DNA of 64,000 bases from Axinella damicornis (taxonomy: Eukaryota; Porifera; Demospongiae; Axinellida; Axinellidae). Under the pieces are notes generated by a model that saw nothing but the letters and a program-made list of their open reading frames with translations, was not told the DNA's origin and did not search any database. Of this stretch, positions 1 to 11,407 are shown piece after piece (the first letter of the stretch is position 1; the number at the start of each line of letters is the position of its first letter). The stretch is taken from NCBI GenBank assembly GCA_963931865.1, contig OZ007508.1, positions 6,080,737 through 6,144,736 on the forward strand, read 5' to 3'. The translations under genes and the position numbers were made by a program.

Positions 1-21
1 GTCTTGTGTTGGTACTTGCAT
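1..21 (-). CDS. Left-edge first codons of a Dispanin/CD225-like gene (partial)
   Basis: Read on the minus strand, the first 21 bases give ATG and six further codons (MQVPTQD) identical in protein to the start of the intact small membrane-protein gene at 16801-17277. The similarity continues outward through about 130 bases of 5' flank (22-150 against 17278-17400). This looks like exon 1 of another member of the same family, running off the left edge. Nothing more of this copy is visible, so whether it is intact cannot be judged. Confidence 0.45.
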
Positions 22-440
22 TGTTCCCAAATCTGACTTGACAGAACTTAGCTGTATTGCTGTTGGTTGCTTAAGCTTTCAGACCAAAGCAAAATCTTAA
101 CATTTGAGGTAGCTAGCATAAGCTCTTGCCTTTTAATAGCTATAATATACTCATCACTACAGGCTAGACACATTCCGAGAATGAGGATATTGTGAGTGTA
201 TGATGTTTCCTGTACATTGAGTACAGTTCTGTTTGTTGGTGCAAACAGCATGCTTTATAGCTATAAGACCTGTGATTTTCCCCGACTGTATCAGCCCCAT
301 CATTCGGTAAGCTAGGCTAAAGTCATTCTCTGATGGTACAACAGGTATAAAGATTCCTAAAACTGATTAATGTAATCCCTGGTGAAGGCCTTTGCAGTAT
401 GATTATGTAAGGACAAAACCTTAGCTATAACTAAAGTGTA
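22..440. other. 5' flank of the edge gene copy; no gene seen
   Basis: The first 130 bases match the 5' flank of the intact copy near 17.3 kb. The stretch near 200-240 containing the phrase TGATGTTTCCTGTACATTGAG recurs near 14.71-14.77 kb and 18.33 kb. I see no supported coding sequence. If the edge gene is active its minus-strand promoter would lie here. Confidence 0.5.
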
Positions 441-507
441 AAATGTATGGAGATGTAGGGATAGCAGAACTGCAAAAAGGATGGAGACAAGGTAGGGATG
501 ATAGCAT
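441..507 (+). repeat. Left arm of a distant inverted repeat (partner 4383-4450)
   Basis: About 67 bases are nearly a perfect reverse complement of 4383-4450, 3.9 kb away. The pair could be the terminal inverted repeats of one large element spanning 441-4450 or two MITE copies in opposite orientation. No flanking target duplication is obvious. A weaker relative of the arm is at about 45820-45890. Confidence 0.55.
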
Positions 508-598
508 AAAACAGTTCAGTATACAACCCCCCTACATAACGTTTCACATGAGTATGATGTGAAAAGATATGTAGGGCGGGGTGGATACTGAACTGTTT
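508..598. mobile_element. Small hairpin MITE
   Basis: The sequence begins AAACAGTTCAGTATAC and ends in its near reverse complement, with matching inner arms (CCCCCCTACAT against ATGTAGGGCGGGG). It can fold as one hairpin of about 90 bases. No coding capacity. Confidence 0.6.
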
Positions 599-964
599 AA
601 GGTTACGGGATACCGTGTGCTCATTAAATATACATAACGTACAAGTTACCTTTGTCCCTCCGTGCAGGAACTAGCTAGAGACACGCAACAAAAATGAGCA
701 ATACGAGTACCTTCTAGCTGGTATGATCTTAGCGCCTGAGTACAACATGCCAACACGGGCAGTGGCATCAAAGTTCAAGGTCGAGTTGGCGATTTTTGGC
801 GTCAGATTTTGCAATCAGAAAGGGCTAACAGGCCAGCTTGGCAGCACCCATGGGAAGTTTTCAACTGACTGGAGGGCGGCTCGGAGCGACTTCGCTTCGC
901 TGCCGTTGGAAAAACGAGTGATGGTCGTTCATACCACAAAGCCATTCGCTTTTCGCGGCATATT
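599..964. other. Stretch without a supported gene
   Basis: Open frames on both strands here overlap each other and resemble no family I know. The right part, from about 870, may be a diverged outward extension of the inverted repeat that starts at 965, because a GGGCGGCTCG-like phrase recurs in reverse near 3600. Confidence 0.4.
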
Positions 965-1232
965 ACAACATGACTTAGACTTGAGAATCGTACCAAGCGT
1001 AATGCTTGGGACAAGTATAAGTCTCATGTCCCAAGTGTTATGCTTGGGACAAGTATAAGTCTCTTGTGCCAAGTGTTATGCTTGGGACAAGTATAAGTCT
1101 GACTTATATGGCCCAGTATTTATACACATATTTACTATCCTTATGTGGGACAAGTATAAGTCACGGGGAGATTAAGTGAGCCCCTGCACTTATGGCATTA
1201 ATGGTAACTGTAATGCAAAGCAAAGGTTAGTG

Positions 1233-1870
1233 AAGTTTGGCTCAATGAATTCTATGAATAATTAATGAGCTATATTTTCTACAGGTGGGGGAAGTTGGCT
1301 CAATGAATTTCCACAGGGAAAACCTCCTGTGAATACGGGACCGGACGGGCATTTTCATCGTCAAAGGCGTTCCGTGATCGCACCGTATGCCTGCCGTTTG
1401 AGTCCGTTCGACTCCGTGGTGGGAACCATCTAGTTTTGAATATTACGTTATTTCCGGCGTAGACCACACCTACGGGCACTCCTCTAAGCAACAATGGCGA
1501 AAAAGCTGTGCATGAGTCCGTCTTCAAGTGTTCCCACCACGGACTCAAAACGGCAAGCATACGGTGCGATCACGGAGTAATTTTGACGATGACGGTGCCC
1601 GTCCAGTCCCGTATTACCAGGTAGTTTTCCCTGTGTTCATGAATAATTAACGAACTATATTTTCTACAGGTGGTGGTGGTGGGGGGGGGGGAAGTTGGCT
1701 CAATGAATTTCATGAATAATTAACGAACTATATTTTCTACAGGTGGTGGTGGTGGGGGGGGGAAGTTGGCTCAATGAATTTCATGAATAATTAACGAACT
1801 ATATTTTCTACAGGTGGTGGTGGTGGTGGGGGGGGGGAAGTTGGCTCAATGAATTTCATGAATAATTAAT
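1233..1870 (+). repeat. ~72-bp tandem repeat ending in a G-rich run
   Basis: About five copies of a unit that starts GAAGTTGGCTCAATGAATTT, passes through ATTTTCTACAGGTGG and ends in GTGGTGG plus a run of G. One copy is split by the MITE at 1312-1635. A reverse-complement copy sits in the right arm (about 3150-3230). Each G-rich end could form a G-quadruplex, and the varying length of the G run between copies fits slippage. Confidence 0.65.
1312..1635. mobile_element. Nested palindromic MITE with a 3-bp TTC duplication
   Basis: The element begins CACAGGGAAAAC and ends GTTTTCCCTGTG, with inverted similarity continuing inward for about 100 bases on each side. The trinucleotide TTC flanks it on both sides (1309-1311 and 1636-1638). 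Removing the element and one TTC restores an intact copy of the surrounding tandem unit, which is strong evidence of a real insertion. A 3-bp duplication fits PIF/Harbinger- or CACTA-type mobilisation. No gene inside. Confidence 0.75.
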
Positions 1871-3150
1871 GAACTGCAATGAAGTTGGCTAAATGAATTT
1901 TGTTAAGACTTAGTGTAATCTTCAATGAGGTTGGCCCAAAAGCTATTTCAGACCTAAGTGTTGAGTTCAGCTCATACTCCATGCCACCAGGTTTCCCATT
2001 CAGTCCATAACAAGCCAGTTCAATCGTAGCAAAGCAGGAGACAAACAGCAGACACAACAGTGCTCTCTCAAGTAATCTCCATGGCTACATTTGTAGATAA
2101 AATTTAGGACTGGCTCCGGATGCCTCATCAAGGATCTCAGTAGTAGGATGAGAGATGTCCAACAACTGGAACATTCCCTTTCCGTTCTAGGTCTCTCTTG
2201 GTATCATCTAGCTGGGTGGTTTGTGCTGAACTAGCAAGTAGAAACAGCAGAAAAAGTCTCTTGAGATCCTTCCTGGCCCACATCTTGGAACTAATTGCTG
2301 CAATTGCCGCACTAAAACTGTTGACACCTTTGTGCACATGATTGACTGTAGATCGAAAAGAGCCCTACCCACTAGGTAATCTGCGCAAGAAACGAGCCCT
2401 GCCCACCTTGACCGGGTGTAGTAATGGCCTATGGACACAGCCATGCATGTAAATAACCTTCAGTAGGCTCAATATTCACCAAAAACAACCACTGTATGTA
2501 CAACAATTTAGCATGAGCTTTGATGACACCAACTCGGACCGCTACTAAATCTTTCACTCGATCTCTCTCACTGAGTCAACAACAGCTGCTGCAAGTGTAG
2601 AAAAGAATTTATTCATTCACCCTGTAAGAAAAATATTATTCATTCAACCTGTAAGAAAAATAAATAATGCAGATGGGAGTTGTTGAATAGGGTTGCTGGC
2701 GCAGATGAGTGGGTGAAGGCGTTTCAAGATGGTGATGATGTCACTCGGCTGAGTTTATCACAGGGAGAAGGTGGATTCGAACAGGGAGGTGACGGATGAG
2801 ATAGACATGTATAATGAGGGAGATTGTGAAGGGTGGGACAGACGTAAGGTGTTTCTAGGTCAACCCCCAGGTACGTTATACTGATGTCCCCTTGCTCTCT
2901 TCAGTACACTACGGTAGTTATAGAACACACTAGTACTAAGTCTGTTGTTACATTCATGTACTATTATTATACCAAACCTGTACATTATACTGGGCCGGGT
3001 ATTGTCTGTGGTTGTGCGATGCCCCTCAACTGGCTGATGAAACTTTAATATTATCAATAATACCTAGCTAATTACCTATTCATGATATTCATTGAGTCAA
3101 CTTCGCATTACATAATTAAATGATTTCATTTAGCCAACTTCAGGTTTGCG
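1871..3150. other. Interior of the inverted-repeat element; no gene seen
   Basis: Short open frames only, on both strands, none conserved-looking. AT-rich patches and a short GATGATGATG-type stretch near 2730 are the only structure I see. Confidence 0.5.
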
Positions 3151-3507
3151 TTCATTCATGAAATTCATTGAGCCAACTTCCCCCCACCTGTAGAAAATAT
3201 AGCTCATTAATTATTCATAGAATTCATTGAGCCAAATTTCACTAACCTTTGCTTTGCATTACAGTTACCATTAATGCCATAAGTGCAGGGGCTCACTTAA
3301 TCTCCCCGTGACTTATACTTGTCCCACATAAGGATAGTAAATATGTGTATAAATACTGGGCCATATAAGTCAGACTTATACTTGTCCCAAGCATAACACT
3401 TGGCACAAGAGACTTATACTTGTCCCAAGCATAACACTTGGGACATGAGACTTATACTTGTCCCAAGCATTACGCTTGGTACGATTCTCAAGTCTAAGTC
3501 ATGTTGT

Positions 3508-4382
3508 GAACTGCCATCTGGCTTTTCGCCAGATCGGGCAAGTAGAACGCACAGTATCTCACGAACAGGATGTTTATCTCGGTAAAACTTTTCGAGCCGC
3601 CCTGCCCCTTTCTTCGTAGAATTGAAATCCAGTCTAATATACGGTTAGATGTAAGTTCAGCGATAAAAAACTGACGCCAAAGTCGCGCACACATTTCACT
3701 GTTGACTGTAAACCGCAAGCGCGTGCAAACTGTAACCCGGTCGCGGCTAGTCGCGTATTAATTCAATTAGCGTGCTACGCGCGAGAATTGTTTTCCAGCT
3801 GTACTGTCAATTTTCGTGAACCTATTGACCTTTTGCGGAAGTCAATTAGTAGACATCGTAGCTAGAGGCTGCCAGTACCTGTCACGGCGTCGTTGTACGT
3901 TTTGTGGGCGAAGTCTCAGGCTAAAGCTGTTGTTGTTCGGGCGAAAGTTATTTGAACCACAGCCGAGTTTGACTGACGGAAGGACACCAATCCAAAAGAG
4001 AGATCCTGGATGTCCAGCAACTGTACTTTGCGGAAGCGGATAGTTTTTGTCTGACCGCTGAACACAGTGGCAGTACAGAGCCAAGTGTAGCCTAAAATGT
4101 GTCCTTGAAGGTGATTCTTGCGTGTACTCGAGCGTCCTGCTCTGGTTCCAAGCAGCTGTCCGTCTAAACTATCCGCTTCCGCATAATTTCTACGAGAGTG
4201 GTACTCGTGAGCTGTGGTTGTCATGAACTTGTCAGGTATGTTTCTGATTTTATTCTGTGGTTTAAAATTGTTAGCAGCTTGTGTGAGGCTGCCTCCAATG
4301 TGTTAGTATAGTGCTTCAGGCTGGTATTCTATTTAGTGCGCGCCGCTCTGCGCAATGCGCCGAAGACTAGCCCGCGACCTTA
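3508..4382. other. GC-richer stretch without an assignable gene
   Basis: Several overlapping open frames on both strands, the longest about 100 codons, none with a recognisable motif. A 17-base inverted repeat (TGCGGAAGCGGATAGTT at about 4028 against its complement at about 4166) suggests a small hairpin element. No supported coding sequence. Confidence 0.45.
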
Positions 4383-4450
4383 ATGCTATCATCCCTACCT
4401 TGTCTCCATCCTTTTTGCAGTTCTGGTATCCCTACATCTCCATACATTTT
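4383..4450 (-). repeat. Right arm of the distant inverted repeat (partner 441-507)
   Basis: Reverse complement of 441-507 with only a few differences. See the partner entry. Confidence 0.55.
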
Positions 4451-5938
4451 TAATGTTTTTTACACTTGTTTACCTCATTTTTGTAGGATAGCATTCACTC
4501 CGCACACAGTACACAATTTTGAGTTCAAAGGTCAAAGTTGCTCTACGCATGCGCACACTTGAAGAAAATGGCGTCGCACATGAAGCCATAGTTATTGAGT
4601 GGGCGGTTTCAAGTGCCTCGTGAGACTTCGAAGTTGCCAAAAAGCGATGGTGCACTGCTCAGTGTAAAATGCTGCTGTTTTGTGCAAACAACGTCGTGAG
4701 GGAGTCAGCCAAATTTGAACTAGCCCGTCTGAAGAAAGAAGAAGAAGAAGAAGAAGAAAACCGATTTTGGCGGTTTGGCGACTTTTTGGCGCGGTACTTT
4801 CGCGACGGTTTTTCACGACACTGGGAGTCTTCTGGGCCAGGAAAACACTCGAAGACGAATAGTAAGTTGTCATAACGGCTTATTTGCCGCCCGTTTTTGA
4901 GATTTGGAGAGATTTGGGAAGATTTTTTTGTATTAGCTTCAATTGCGTGTCCGTTGTATCCCTACATATAGCTAGAGTCTACCGACTCTATGATAACTGT
5001 GTGGATAAGGGAGAGTACTAGTACCCATGCATAGCACAGTGTCAAGGCACCAGGCAATGGCACTGTAGACTCGAGAGTGTGGTCTACGTGCAACATACAC
5101 CAGCATTGGCCACTTAGGCTTGTCCCACAACATGCACACAATGCAATTATCTTCTGTATGCATAGGGACAGGGACAGGAGGTATAAGCATGCCTGTAGCA
5201 TAGTCCTGTGACATAATATCATGTGCATGGATCCATGATGATAATAATTAGAGCTGTAGAGAGGATGATTAGGCCAACGAATAGGGTACTACACTATAGG
5301 GTTGTTATAACTGAGCTTGGTTACCTCCGTTGCAATTTGAAAGCAGATCAAAGCAAGTATTATGTACCTGTTTAGGAGATGCTTTGTTAACAAGCATGGG
5401 GACATTTGGCAACAAACAAGTGGACCCTCTTATGACCGGCATTCAAGTGGCCTTTCACGCATTACGCATTGTAAGCTTTTATTGGACACTTTAGTAACAA
5501 GCAGATACACATTTAATGACAAGCAGGCACATTGTATGCAGATTGTAAGCTTTTAAGGGAACAAGGTATGAATCCCAAGCAGGAGTGCCGTGACCTTGAT
5601 CCAGATCACTCTTGAGCTGCATGGGATAGAATTTTAGAATGGAACTGGAACTGGGTTAATTAAGTAAGCTCAGTTAAAACAACCCTAGTCTTTTACAGTG
5701 ATATATATGGCGACTAAAACTAAGACAGACCTTACGGCTTCAGTCGAAGGAAGCTAAAGCTGAAGCAAAGGCACTGAAAAACTGCTACCAGGAAGAGGAG
5801 CTTGATGAAACACCAAACAGATAGTCGCAAAATAAACAATCTGTCTAGCAATACAAACACTTTATTCACCTGGCCACCTTGCATCTGCACTCTTGCAGAA
5901 CACAATCATGCATTGAAATGATTCTATAGCCTGATATA
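4451..5938. other. Stretch without a supported gene
   Basis: A GAA/GAAGAA run at about 4735-4760 produces a Glu-rich frame on one strand and a Leu-rich one on the other; I treat both as low-complexity artefacts. Repetitive phrases (AGCTAGAG, GTATGAATCCC) but no exon with convincing protein similarity. Confidence 0.45.
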
Positions 5939-5939
5939 C

Positions 5940-5990
5940 AGCCTCATTAATTCCCAGGCCATAGGAGAAACGGCTTGGAAATGAGGCTAG
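5940..5990. mobile_element. Hairpin MITE of the AGCCTCGTTCCCAGGC family
   Basis: Starts AGCCTCATTAATTCCCAGGC and ends in the reverse complement GAAATGAGGCTAG. One of at least eight such hairpins in the window. Too short to code. Confidence 0.55.
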
Positions 5991-6299
5991 ATACAGCTAC
6001 TTTGCTAATTCACAGCACTAGATCACGAAAATCATAGGTAGCTCAAGTTCTATACCTGAAACATTGCCATGGCAGCATTAGTCTATATGAGTTCAGTACT
6101 AGCTATGAGTTGCATATCCAAAAAGACAAAATTGGAACACTTTCTGGTATTAAACTTTATGATTCAATTTCACAATTAAGGATCTATACTGAATTGCAAC
6201 AGTACTCTGCACTATACATTGCATTCGTGCAGCATATATATAATGTAACACCTACAATGATAACAGATAACAACTCCAGAAACTACGCTACACCAACTC

Positions 6300-6779
6300 T
6301 ATCCTAGCAAACGGCACGAGAATGAAGTACGAAACTCCCTCCAGGCTGCTTCAATGTTTCCATCTTCAACAAGCTTATGCATCTGCATGTGAAGAGGAGA
6401 CGTATGCAAAAGTGTTTTACGTATCCCAGTAATCTTCTTGTGCATCAGGATGATCAATCGTGGTGGTTGCAAAGGTAAACGGCTACACAGCAGTTCTAAA
6501 CTGCTTTATAAATCGCTTTGTAAACCTGTACTATGTGAGTGATATGTGCAACCTGGGCGATTTGACAGTTGACAGCCAGCAGAGTAGAACAATAGGTGTG
6601 AAGAGAATGCTTCCTACCAGTGTAAAGTTTGGCAGCACTTGCAATTGATCAGCATAGTAGCTACCAATCTGATGAAATTTGAAGACTGTTAACCATCCAT
6701 TGTGCTGCATGGTCTCACACAGTGCCCTTGTGTATCTGCACAGGTTTGACATAATTGCAGTTTGCTGTTTACAATGCAA
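6300..6779 (-). pseudogene. Decayed Dispanin/CD225-like gene copy
   Basis: On the minus strand 6531-6779 resembles exon 1 of the intact gene at 17062-17277, sharing YYADQL and a GSIL(S/F)TPIVLLCWL membrane segment. 6300-6382 resembles exon 2, with HKLVEDG and a following IEAA-type block. The exon 2 copy has a TAG stop where the intact copy has the Trp of LLGWVW, and exon 1 has lost its matching start region. I read it as a pseudogene left by block duplication. Confidence 0.55.
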
Positions 6780-6782
6780 TAG

Positions 6783-7594
6783 AGTTTTTCAGGGAAGCTG
6801 AATCTTGAAACTTCCCTAAACTCCAAACTTCAGTTTTCCCTTTCAGCAAAACTGAACTTGAAACTTCCCTAACACATTAACTGTCATTAATTTTTAGCAC
6901 ACGTACTTGCTATAGTATGCTACCTAAATTGCATAGATATGTATATACAGGATAACTAAATTCTTGTTCAGACAATCATAGTAACTGTTGTTTTGTTATG
7001 TTAGTATAAACTGTAGATCAATATAAATTATGGAATAAACATTGCTATTCTACTGACATACTGTTATCTCAATATTAGATATGGGATAAACAAAAGTGTT
7101 TTATCTCAGTAGCTACCAATATTATCATCATCACTATATAACTTGCTGTGCACAATCTTGTGGTATCATACTGCAACTGAGAAAGAAGTGTTTAAAGCAC
7201 AATTCTACAGTGGTCAGGACAGGATGTACATGTACTGCAGACTGTTGTATATACGTGCACAATTGTGCTATAGGACTTCAAGGGCTAACTTCCAGACTGC
7301 ATGATGTTGGGCATACTCTCCCAAACCGGATGTGCATTCTCGGACATGCACTTGTGTAGCTACATGCATGAAGGTTAGGGTTAAATTCTCAGTCAGTGCC
7401 AAACAAGATACCATTATTATGCACTATAGCCGTATAATACCAGGCTTCCAAACAGAAAGGGTGACTAGACTACTTTCTCAGACTGAACTTGTATAGCTAC
7501 CTGCACAGGTAGTGGAACTTTGAAGTTGATGTTGGGGTTCAATTCTCAGGAAACTTATTAGACCAAACAAGACACAGGATTTACATTAGTATCA
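6783..7594. other. Duplicated AT-rich DNA; no gene seen
   Basis: Part of the 5939-8150 duplication. A short direct repeat of AACTTCCCTAAAC-type phrases lies at 6786-6875. No coding sequence supported. Confidence 0.5.
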
Positions 7595-7687
7595 TATATC
7601 TCTGAAAGGAAAACCTGTTAGGCCTGTTGAGATAACCTTAGGCTATCCAATGGTCAACAGACTAATAAGTTTTCCTTTCAGAGATAT
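7595..7687. mobile_element. Palindromic MITE (second copy 20675-20768)
   Basis: ATATCTCTGAAAGGAAAACC at the left returns as its reverse complement at the right. The middle is unpaired. The same palindrome with a few changes is at 20675-20768, in the matching place of the duplicated block, so it predates the duplication. Confidence 0.6.
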
Positions 7688-7689
7688 TA

Positions 7690-9275
7690 TTAACAGTATC
7701 AAAGTAGGCTGCACTTGTGTGCTCATTCCTTGACACCACAGTGGAGGAGGCACTGAGATGCAACTGAGGTGATCAGAGCCTGGTCAAAACAACCCTTCTT
7801 TATACAATGTTAAAATTGGACATAGTGCATATGCCATTGACACCCCTAATAGACCATCCACCGGCCAATGATGCATGGTGGCAGCCAGGATGGCATAATG
7901 TGAGCTCTAGAATCCGATGGAGCTTGATAGGATAGAACTGTCAGAAGGAGGGGACACTGCCCTCAGCTCCAGGGCACTCAGGGCTAGCCTAGTGGTTGCT
8001 GCCTGCACGGCTAAATTGGAGGAGTATAGCGTGCATGGGTGGGTGCTCATCACTTAGAACAGTGAGGGAACAAAGTCAGGGTGTGGTGCATTGCACACAC
8101 TTTCATCGCCAACATTGAGCACTGTTTATATAGCAGCAGTCATCCATTACATAGCGGCGGCAGGAACTGAAGCTGCTGGGGCTTATAGCTAGCAATTATT
8201 TGAAACAGCTAGTTCAATTGCAAGAGATGGGTGTGTATTTTATTAAAGGTGGGGACAGTAGACAATTTGGTTGCATTTACAAGTCATAATCAGTGGTCTC
8301 TAGGCTCTAGCAATAGCTACAGTGCAACAGAGCAAGAGAGCAAAACTTTTGATTTTAGAAACTTTTAACTGTAGTGCTTGACACAAACATCAAATGTGTT
8401 TACAAAGTACATAAAAGGAGAGACACATCACTTGTTATGCTTCCCCTAAATTAATTAAGTGTCACGTGATGTCCCCTCATCAATATGGCTGCCAACAGTC
8501 ACCACATTCAGAAAAAGTGTTTAGCATGGCATAAGCCTGTTACTGGAAGATAAGAGTGCAGATGCTATATGAAAGTTGCCTTCACATTGAAGTTTATTTG
8601 GAAGGTAGTCAACAGGCTTCAATCCCAAGCACTGTCAGGAAAACCCATAAAAACTGTTATTTTAGGAGCAAAAGTGTTTAGCATAGGATAGCCACAAAAC
8701 TTGGAGATAAGCGAGTTAACAGCAAAAATGCCTTTGAGATAGATTATAGTTTTGCTTCAAGTACTTTTCTTGGAACAAGAACCTTCCTGCATGGAATGTA
8801 TGAAAGCGGTTCTGAGTGGAAACTGTAAACTTGCAGCCATTTTAGTGACGTGTCATGGGCGGGCATACCTTCTGTGATGTCATCGGTGTTTATATAAGTA
8901 CAGCCACGGCACTTACAGTTAGCGCGATTCACTTGAAAATGGCTTCGAGGCAGGTCCGCAGTTGTGATTCAAGTACTCCTGTTGGCAATAAGAGCTTCCT
9001 GGAATTCATGAGAGCGCTTCTGGGCAGAAATCTGTGACGTCACGAAAATCTGTGACGTGTCAGTGGCGTTTCTTAAGTATGGCAGGTATACCAAGAAGCT
9101 GGAACCTCCTGTGCAAGCGGTGTTCATTCAGCTAACAGTGATATACATCATTTTATGCCTAAATAACATGACAGGATGGCTTTATTGTAAAATCTGAGAC
9201 ATTTCAAAAGTTTTGGTCTCTTGCTCTGTTGCACTGTATATATCGGAGGTGTATTATTTTTGCTTCATGCAGGAA
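7690..9275. other. No supported gene; weak 70-bp direct repeat
   Basis: Two related stretches at about 8757-8826 and 8967-9036 share the frame of CAAGTACT, TTCCTG and GCGGTTCTG/GCGCTTCTG phrases, suggesting an old tandem duplication. Short frames around 8744-9037 follow this repeat and are not convincing genes. Confidence 0.4.
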
Positions 9276-9339
9276 TTGTATGCTATTCACTTGGGGTACG
9301 TGTAGCTACAGATGGTGATGCCAAGATCTGGTTTACCAT

Positions 9340-9438
9340 TAGTCTCATTCCCAGACCGTTTGTTTATCCAGCGCGTGTATCGATATCGATACTAAAAGCG
9401 ATCCGTGCTGAGGTTGGTTGGGTGTGGGACTGAGACTA
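9340..9438. mobile_element. Hairpin MITE, diverged member of the CTAGYCTCRTTCCC family
   Basis: Left end TTAGTCTCATTCCCAGACC, right end GGGTGTGGGACTGAGACTAG. The 9276-10185 block carries it, while the partner block at 16.33 kb goes straight from GGTTTACCATT to TTGAATTCACAC without it. The insertion is therefore younger than the duplication. Confidence 0.55.
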
Positions 9439-9917
9439 GTTTACCATTTGAATTCACACTCCGCATAAATTATAAGCATTGCGGACTATGTCGGTTCTTG
9501 GCTTGCAATGCAAGGGATATATAGTTAACCAGTATATGTTGAAAATGCAGGAGGTGGGCTAATTAACCACAGATGCAAAGCTAGTTCACAGCACTAATCA
9601 ACCAAGTTTGTAATTGCTCTATACCCATGGCAGCATTATGATTATGGTGATACTTATTTACATAATTATGTATCCCTGCACCAAAGTGTGACAGAATTAC
9701 ATGAAACTTAATTGGTTCAACAATTGCATATAAAACAATGAATAGCGTATTTTATCTACTGAATTGGTTGTGATGGTGCCTGTGCATCGGTATTCTGTAT
9801 ATTGTTGTGTTAGATGGCTGGTATAAAACAAACTAATGGCAGATGTAGTAGCTACTAAACTGACAGCAATGAGGACTAGGAGCCTCTGAGGGGAAGGTAA
9901 ATGGCAAATGTAAGTCC

Positions 9918-10048
9918 TTATGCAACAGCCACGAGCAGAAGCGATGAAACTGTGCTACACCACGCCCATCCTAGCAAACGGCAACAGAATGATACACAAA
10001 ACTCGCTTCTGGCAGCTTCAATATCTCCATCGTCAACAAGCTTCTGTG
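9918..10048 (-). pseudogene. Dispanin/CD225-like exon 2, disabled copy
   Basis: Carries the TQKLVDDGDIEAARSEF block of the intact exon 2 at 16801-16974, followed by a Cys-rich membrane stretch. A TAA stop ends the frame about 17 codons early. The splice acceptor AG before the exon is changed (the flank reads ACCACA rather than CTACAG). Exon 1 is not found upstream, where foldback and LTR elements now lie. Broken in at least three ways. Confidence 0.6.
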
Positions 10049-10185
10049 TTGTGGTATAGGAAGAGAGCTGTATATAAAAATGTATATATGCCAGTAACAT
10101 GTTTCATACTTGATAATAACATGTTTCATAGTTGATAATAATTAAGAGCTGTATACTTAAAATCAACCCCATTATGTAGACTTAT

Positions 10186-10228
10186 ATAGAGTAAGTGATC
10201 AATTATCGGCCGCCATGTATAATCAGAC
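10186..10228 (+). repeat. Orphan end of the foldback element
   Basis: Matches the terminus of the large palindrome starting at 10271 (GAGTAAG, then GATCAATTATCGG against ACTGATTATCGG, then CATGTA.AATC.GAC) and is likewise preceded by TA. It looks like a remnant end of a second, mostly lost copy, inserted at the break point of the 9276-10185 duplication. Confidence 0.55.
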
Positions 10229-10270
10229 ACTCCCACATGGAGACGAGACAATGCAGAAACTCGGGAAATA

Positions 10271-11405
10271 GAGTAAGCAACTGATTATCGGACGACATGT
10301 AAAATCGGACGCGCTAGCGCCGAACGAGTATATTACCGGAAGTGGGCGGGACCTTCAGTCGATACTACAGACCCATCGCAGTTTGAGTTGAAAGTTTGGT
10401 GGTTCTATGTTGCTTGGTTCTGGAGCTACAGCCAGCCAAATCTAGATCCGAAACAATGTATGATCGGACAAAATTGATGTATTATCGGATGACGCTCCCT
10501 GCCTTTTCTCTGAAGGAACTTTCTCTGAGATTTTTACATTTTCGGGAAGCCTCATGATCCCTCTGCCGCAGGCTCACTTTTTGTCACCGTGGCTGATTCG
10601 AGTGCTAGAGAATATCACCGAATGTTGACAAGGGTCTCCGTGTCTAATATCGGACGCTGAAATTTCGTCGTATTTTGGCGTAGACACTCACAGGTACACT
10701 CTAGTGTTGCAGTACGGATACCATTGGAAAGTGCAGGTCCTCAGCAACGTAATGGCGCAAATCCCGTGTTTATACGTTGCACCGTACCTGAGATACAGCT
10801 GCTTTCCCCAGTTTGCTCCTTTATGGGCGGTCCAAGATAGCAACGACAGTATTTCTGGAGAGTTCTGGGGTAAACGACTATATCTCAGGAACGGTACAAC
10901 GTATAAACACGGGACTTATACCATTTTGTTGCTGAGGACCTGCACATTCCAATGATATCCGTATTGCAGCACTATAGTGTACCTGAGAGTGTCATCGCCA
11001 AACTACGACGAAATTTTAGCGTCCGATATTAGACACGGAGACCATGGTCAACATTCGGTGATATTCTCCAGCACTCGAATCAGCCACGGTGACAAAAAGT
11101 GAGCCTGCGGCAGAGGGATCATGAGGCTTCCCGAAAATGTAAAAATCTCAGAGAAAGTTCCTTCAGAGAAAAAGCAGGGAGCGTCATCCGATAATACATC
11201 AATTTCGTCCGATCATACATCGTTTCGGATCTAACTTTGGCTGGCTGTAGTTCCAGAACCAAGCAACAGAGAACCACCAAACTTTCAACTCAGTGTGCGA
11301 TGGGTCTGTAGTGTCGACTGAAGGTCCCGCCCACTTCCGGTAATATACTCGTTCGGCGCTAGCGCGTCCGATTTTACATGTCGTCCGATTATCAGTCGCT
11401 TACTC
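10271..11405. mobile_element. 1,135-bp foldback (near-complete palindrome) at a TA site
   Basis: The element starts GAGTAAGCAACTGATTATCGG and ends in the near reverse complement of the same sequence. Similarity of the two arms continues for about 530 bases to a short unpaired centre near 10838. TA flanks both ends (10269-10270 and 11406-11407), as expected for Tc1/mariner-type mobilisation. There is no open frame with a transposase motif. The arms share ATATTACCGGAAGTGGGCGG and CAGGTCCTCAGCAACG. Differences between arms show it is not a recent duplication. Confidence 0.75.
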
Positions 11406-11407
11406 TA

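Larger units (their letters stand above)
965..3507. mobile_element. 2.5-kb non-autonomous element with ~345-bp inverted arms
   Basis: Left arm 965-1311 and right arm about 3155-3507 are close reverse complements. Each carries three spaced copies of a GCTTGGGACAAGTATAAGTC motif. The arms contain the 72-base tandem unit described separately, and the left arm is interrupted by a nested MITE at 1312-1635. The middle (1871-3150) has no transposase or other recognisable gene, so the element would depend on enzymes from elsewhere. Its superfamily cannot be told, because the exact termini and target duplication are unclear. Confidence 0.6.
5939..8150 (+). repeat. Segmental duplication, copy 1 (partner 19566-21202)
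   Basis: Blocks of direct similarity occur in the same order in the region 13.6 kb downstream: the hairpin at 5940, a decayed Dispanin-like exon, the palindrome at 7595-7687, and a tail ending near AACATTGAGCACTGTTT. Insertions and deletions separate the blocks. It carries a broken copy of the small membrane-protein gene, so the duplications spread that gene family. Confidence 0.65.
9276..10185 (+). repeat. Segmental duplication (partner 16323-17037)
   Basis: Begins TGTATGCTATTCACTTGGGG and is collinear with 16323-17037, including exon 2 of the Dispanin-like gene and the start of its intron (ATCAACCCCATTATGTA). Similarity stops at about 10185, where foldback-type sequence begins, so the rest of this copy's intron was displaced by insertions. 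Confidence 0.65.

Noticed and set aside
4592..4875. Leu-run and Glu-run frames on opposite strands
   Set aside because: Caused by a GAA repeat; no splice or homology support.
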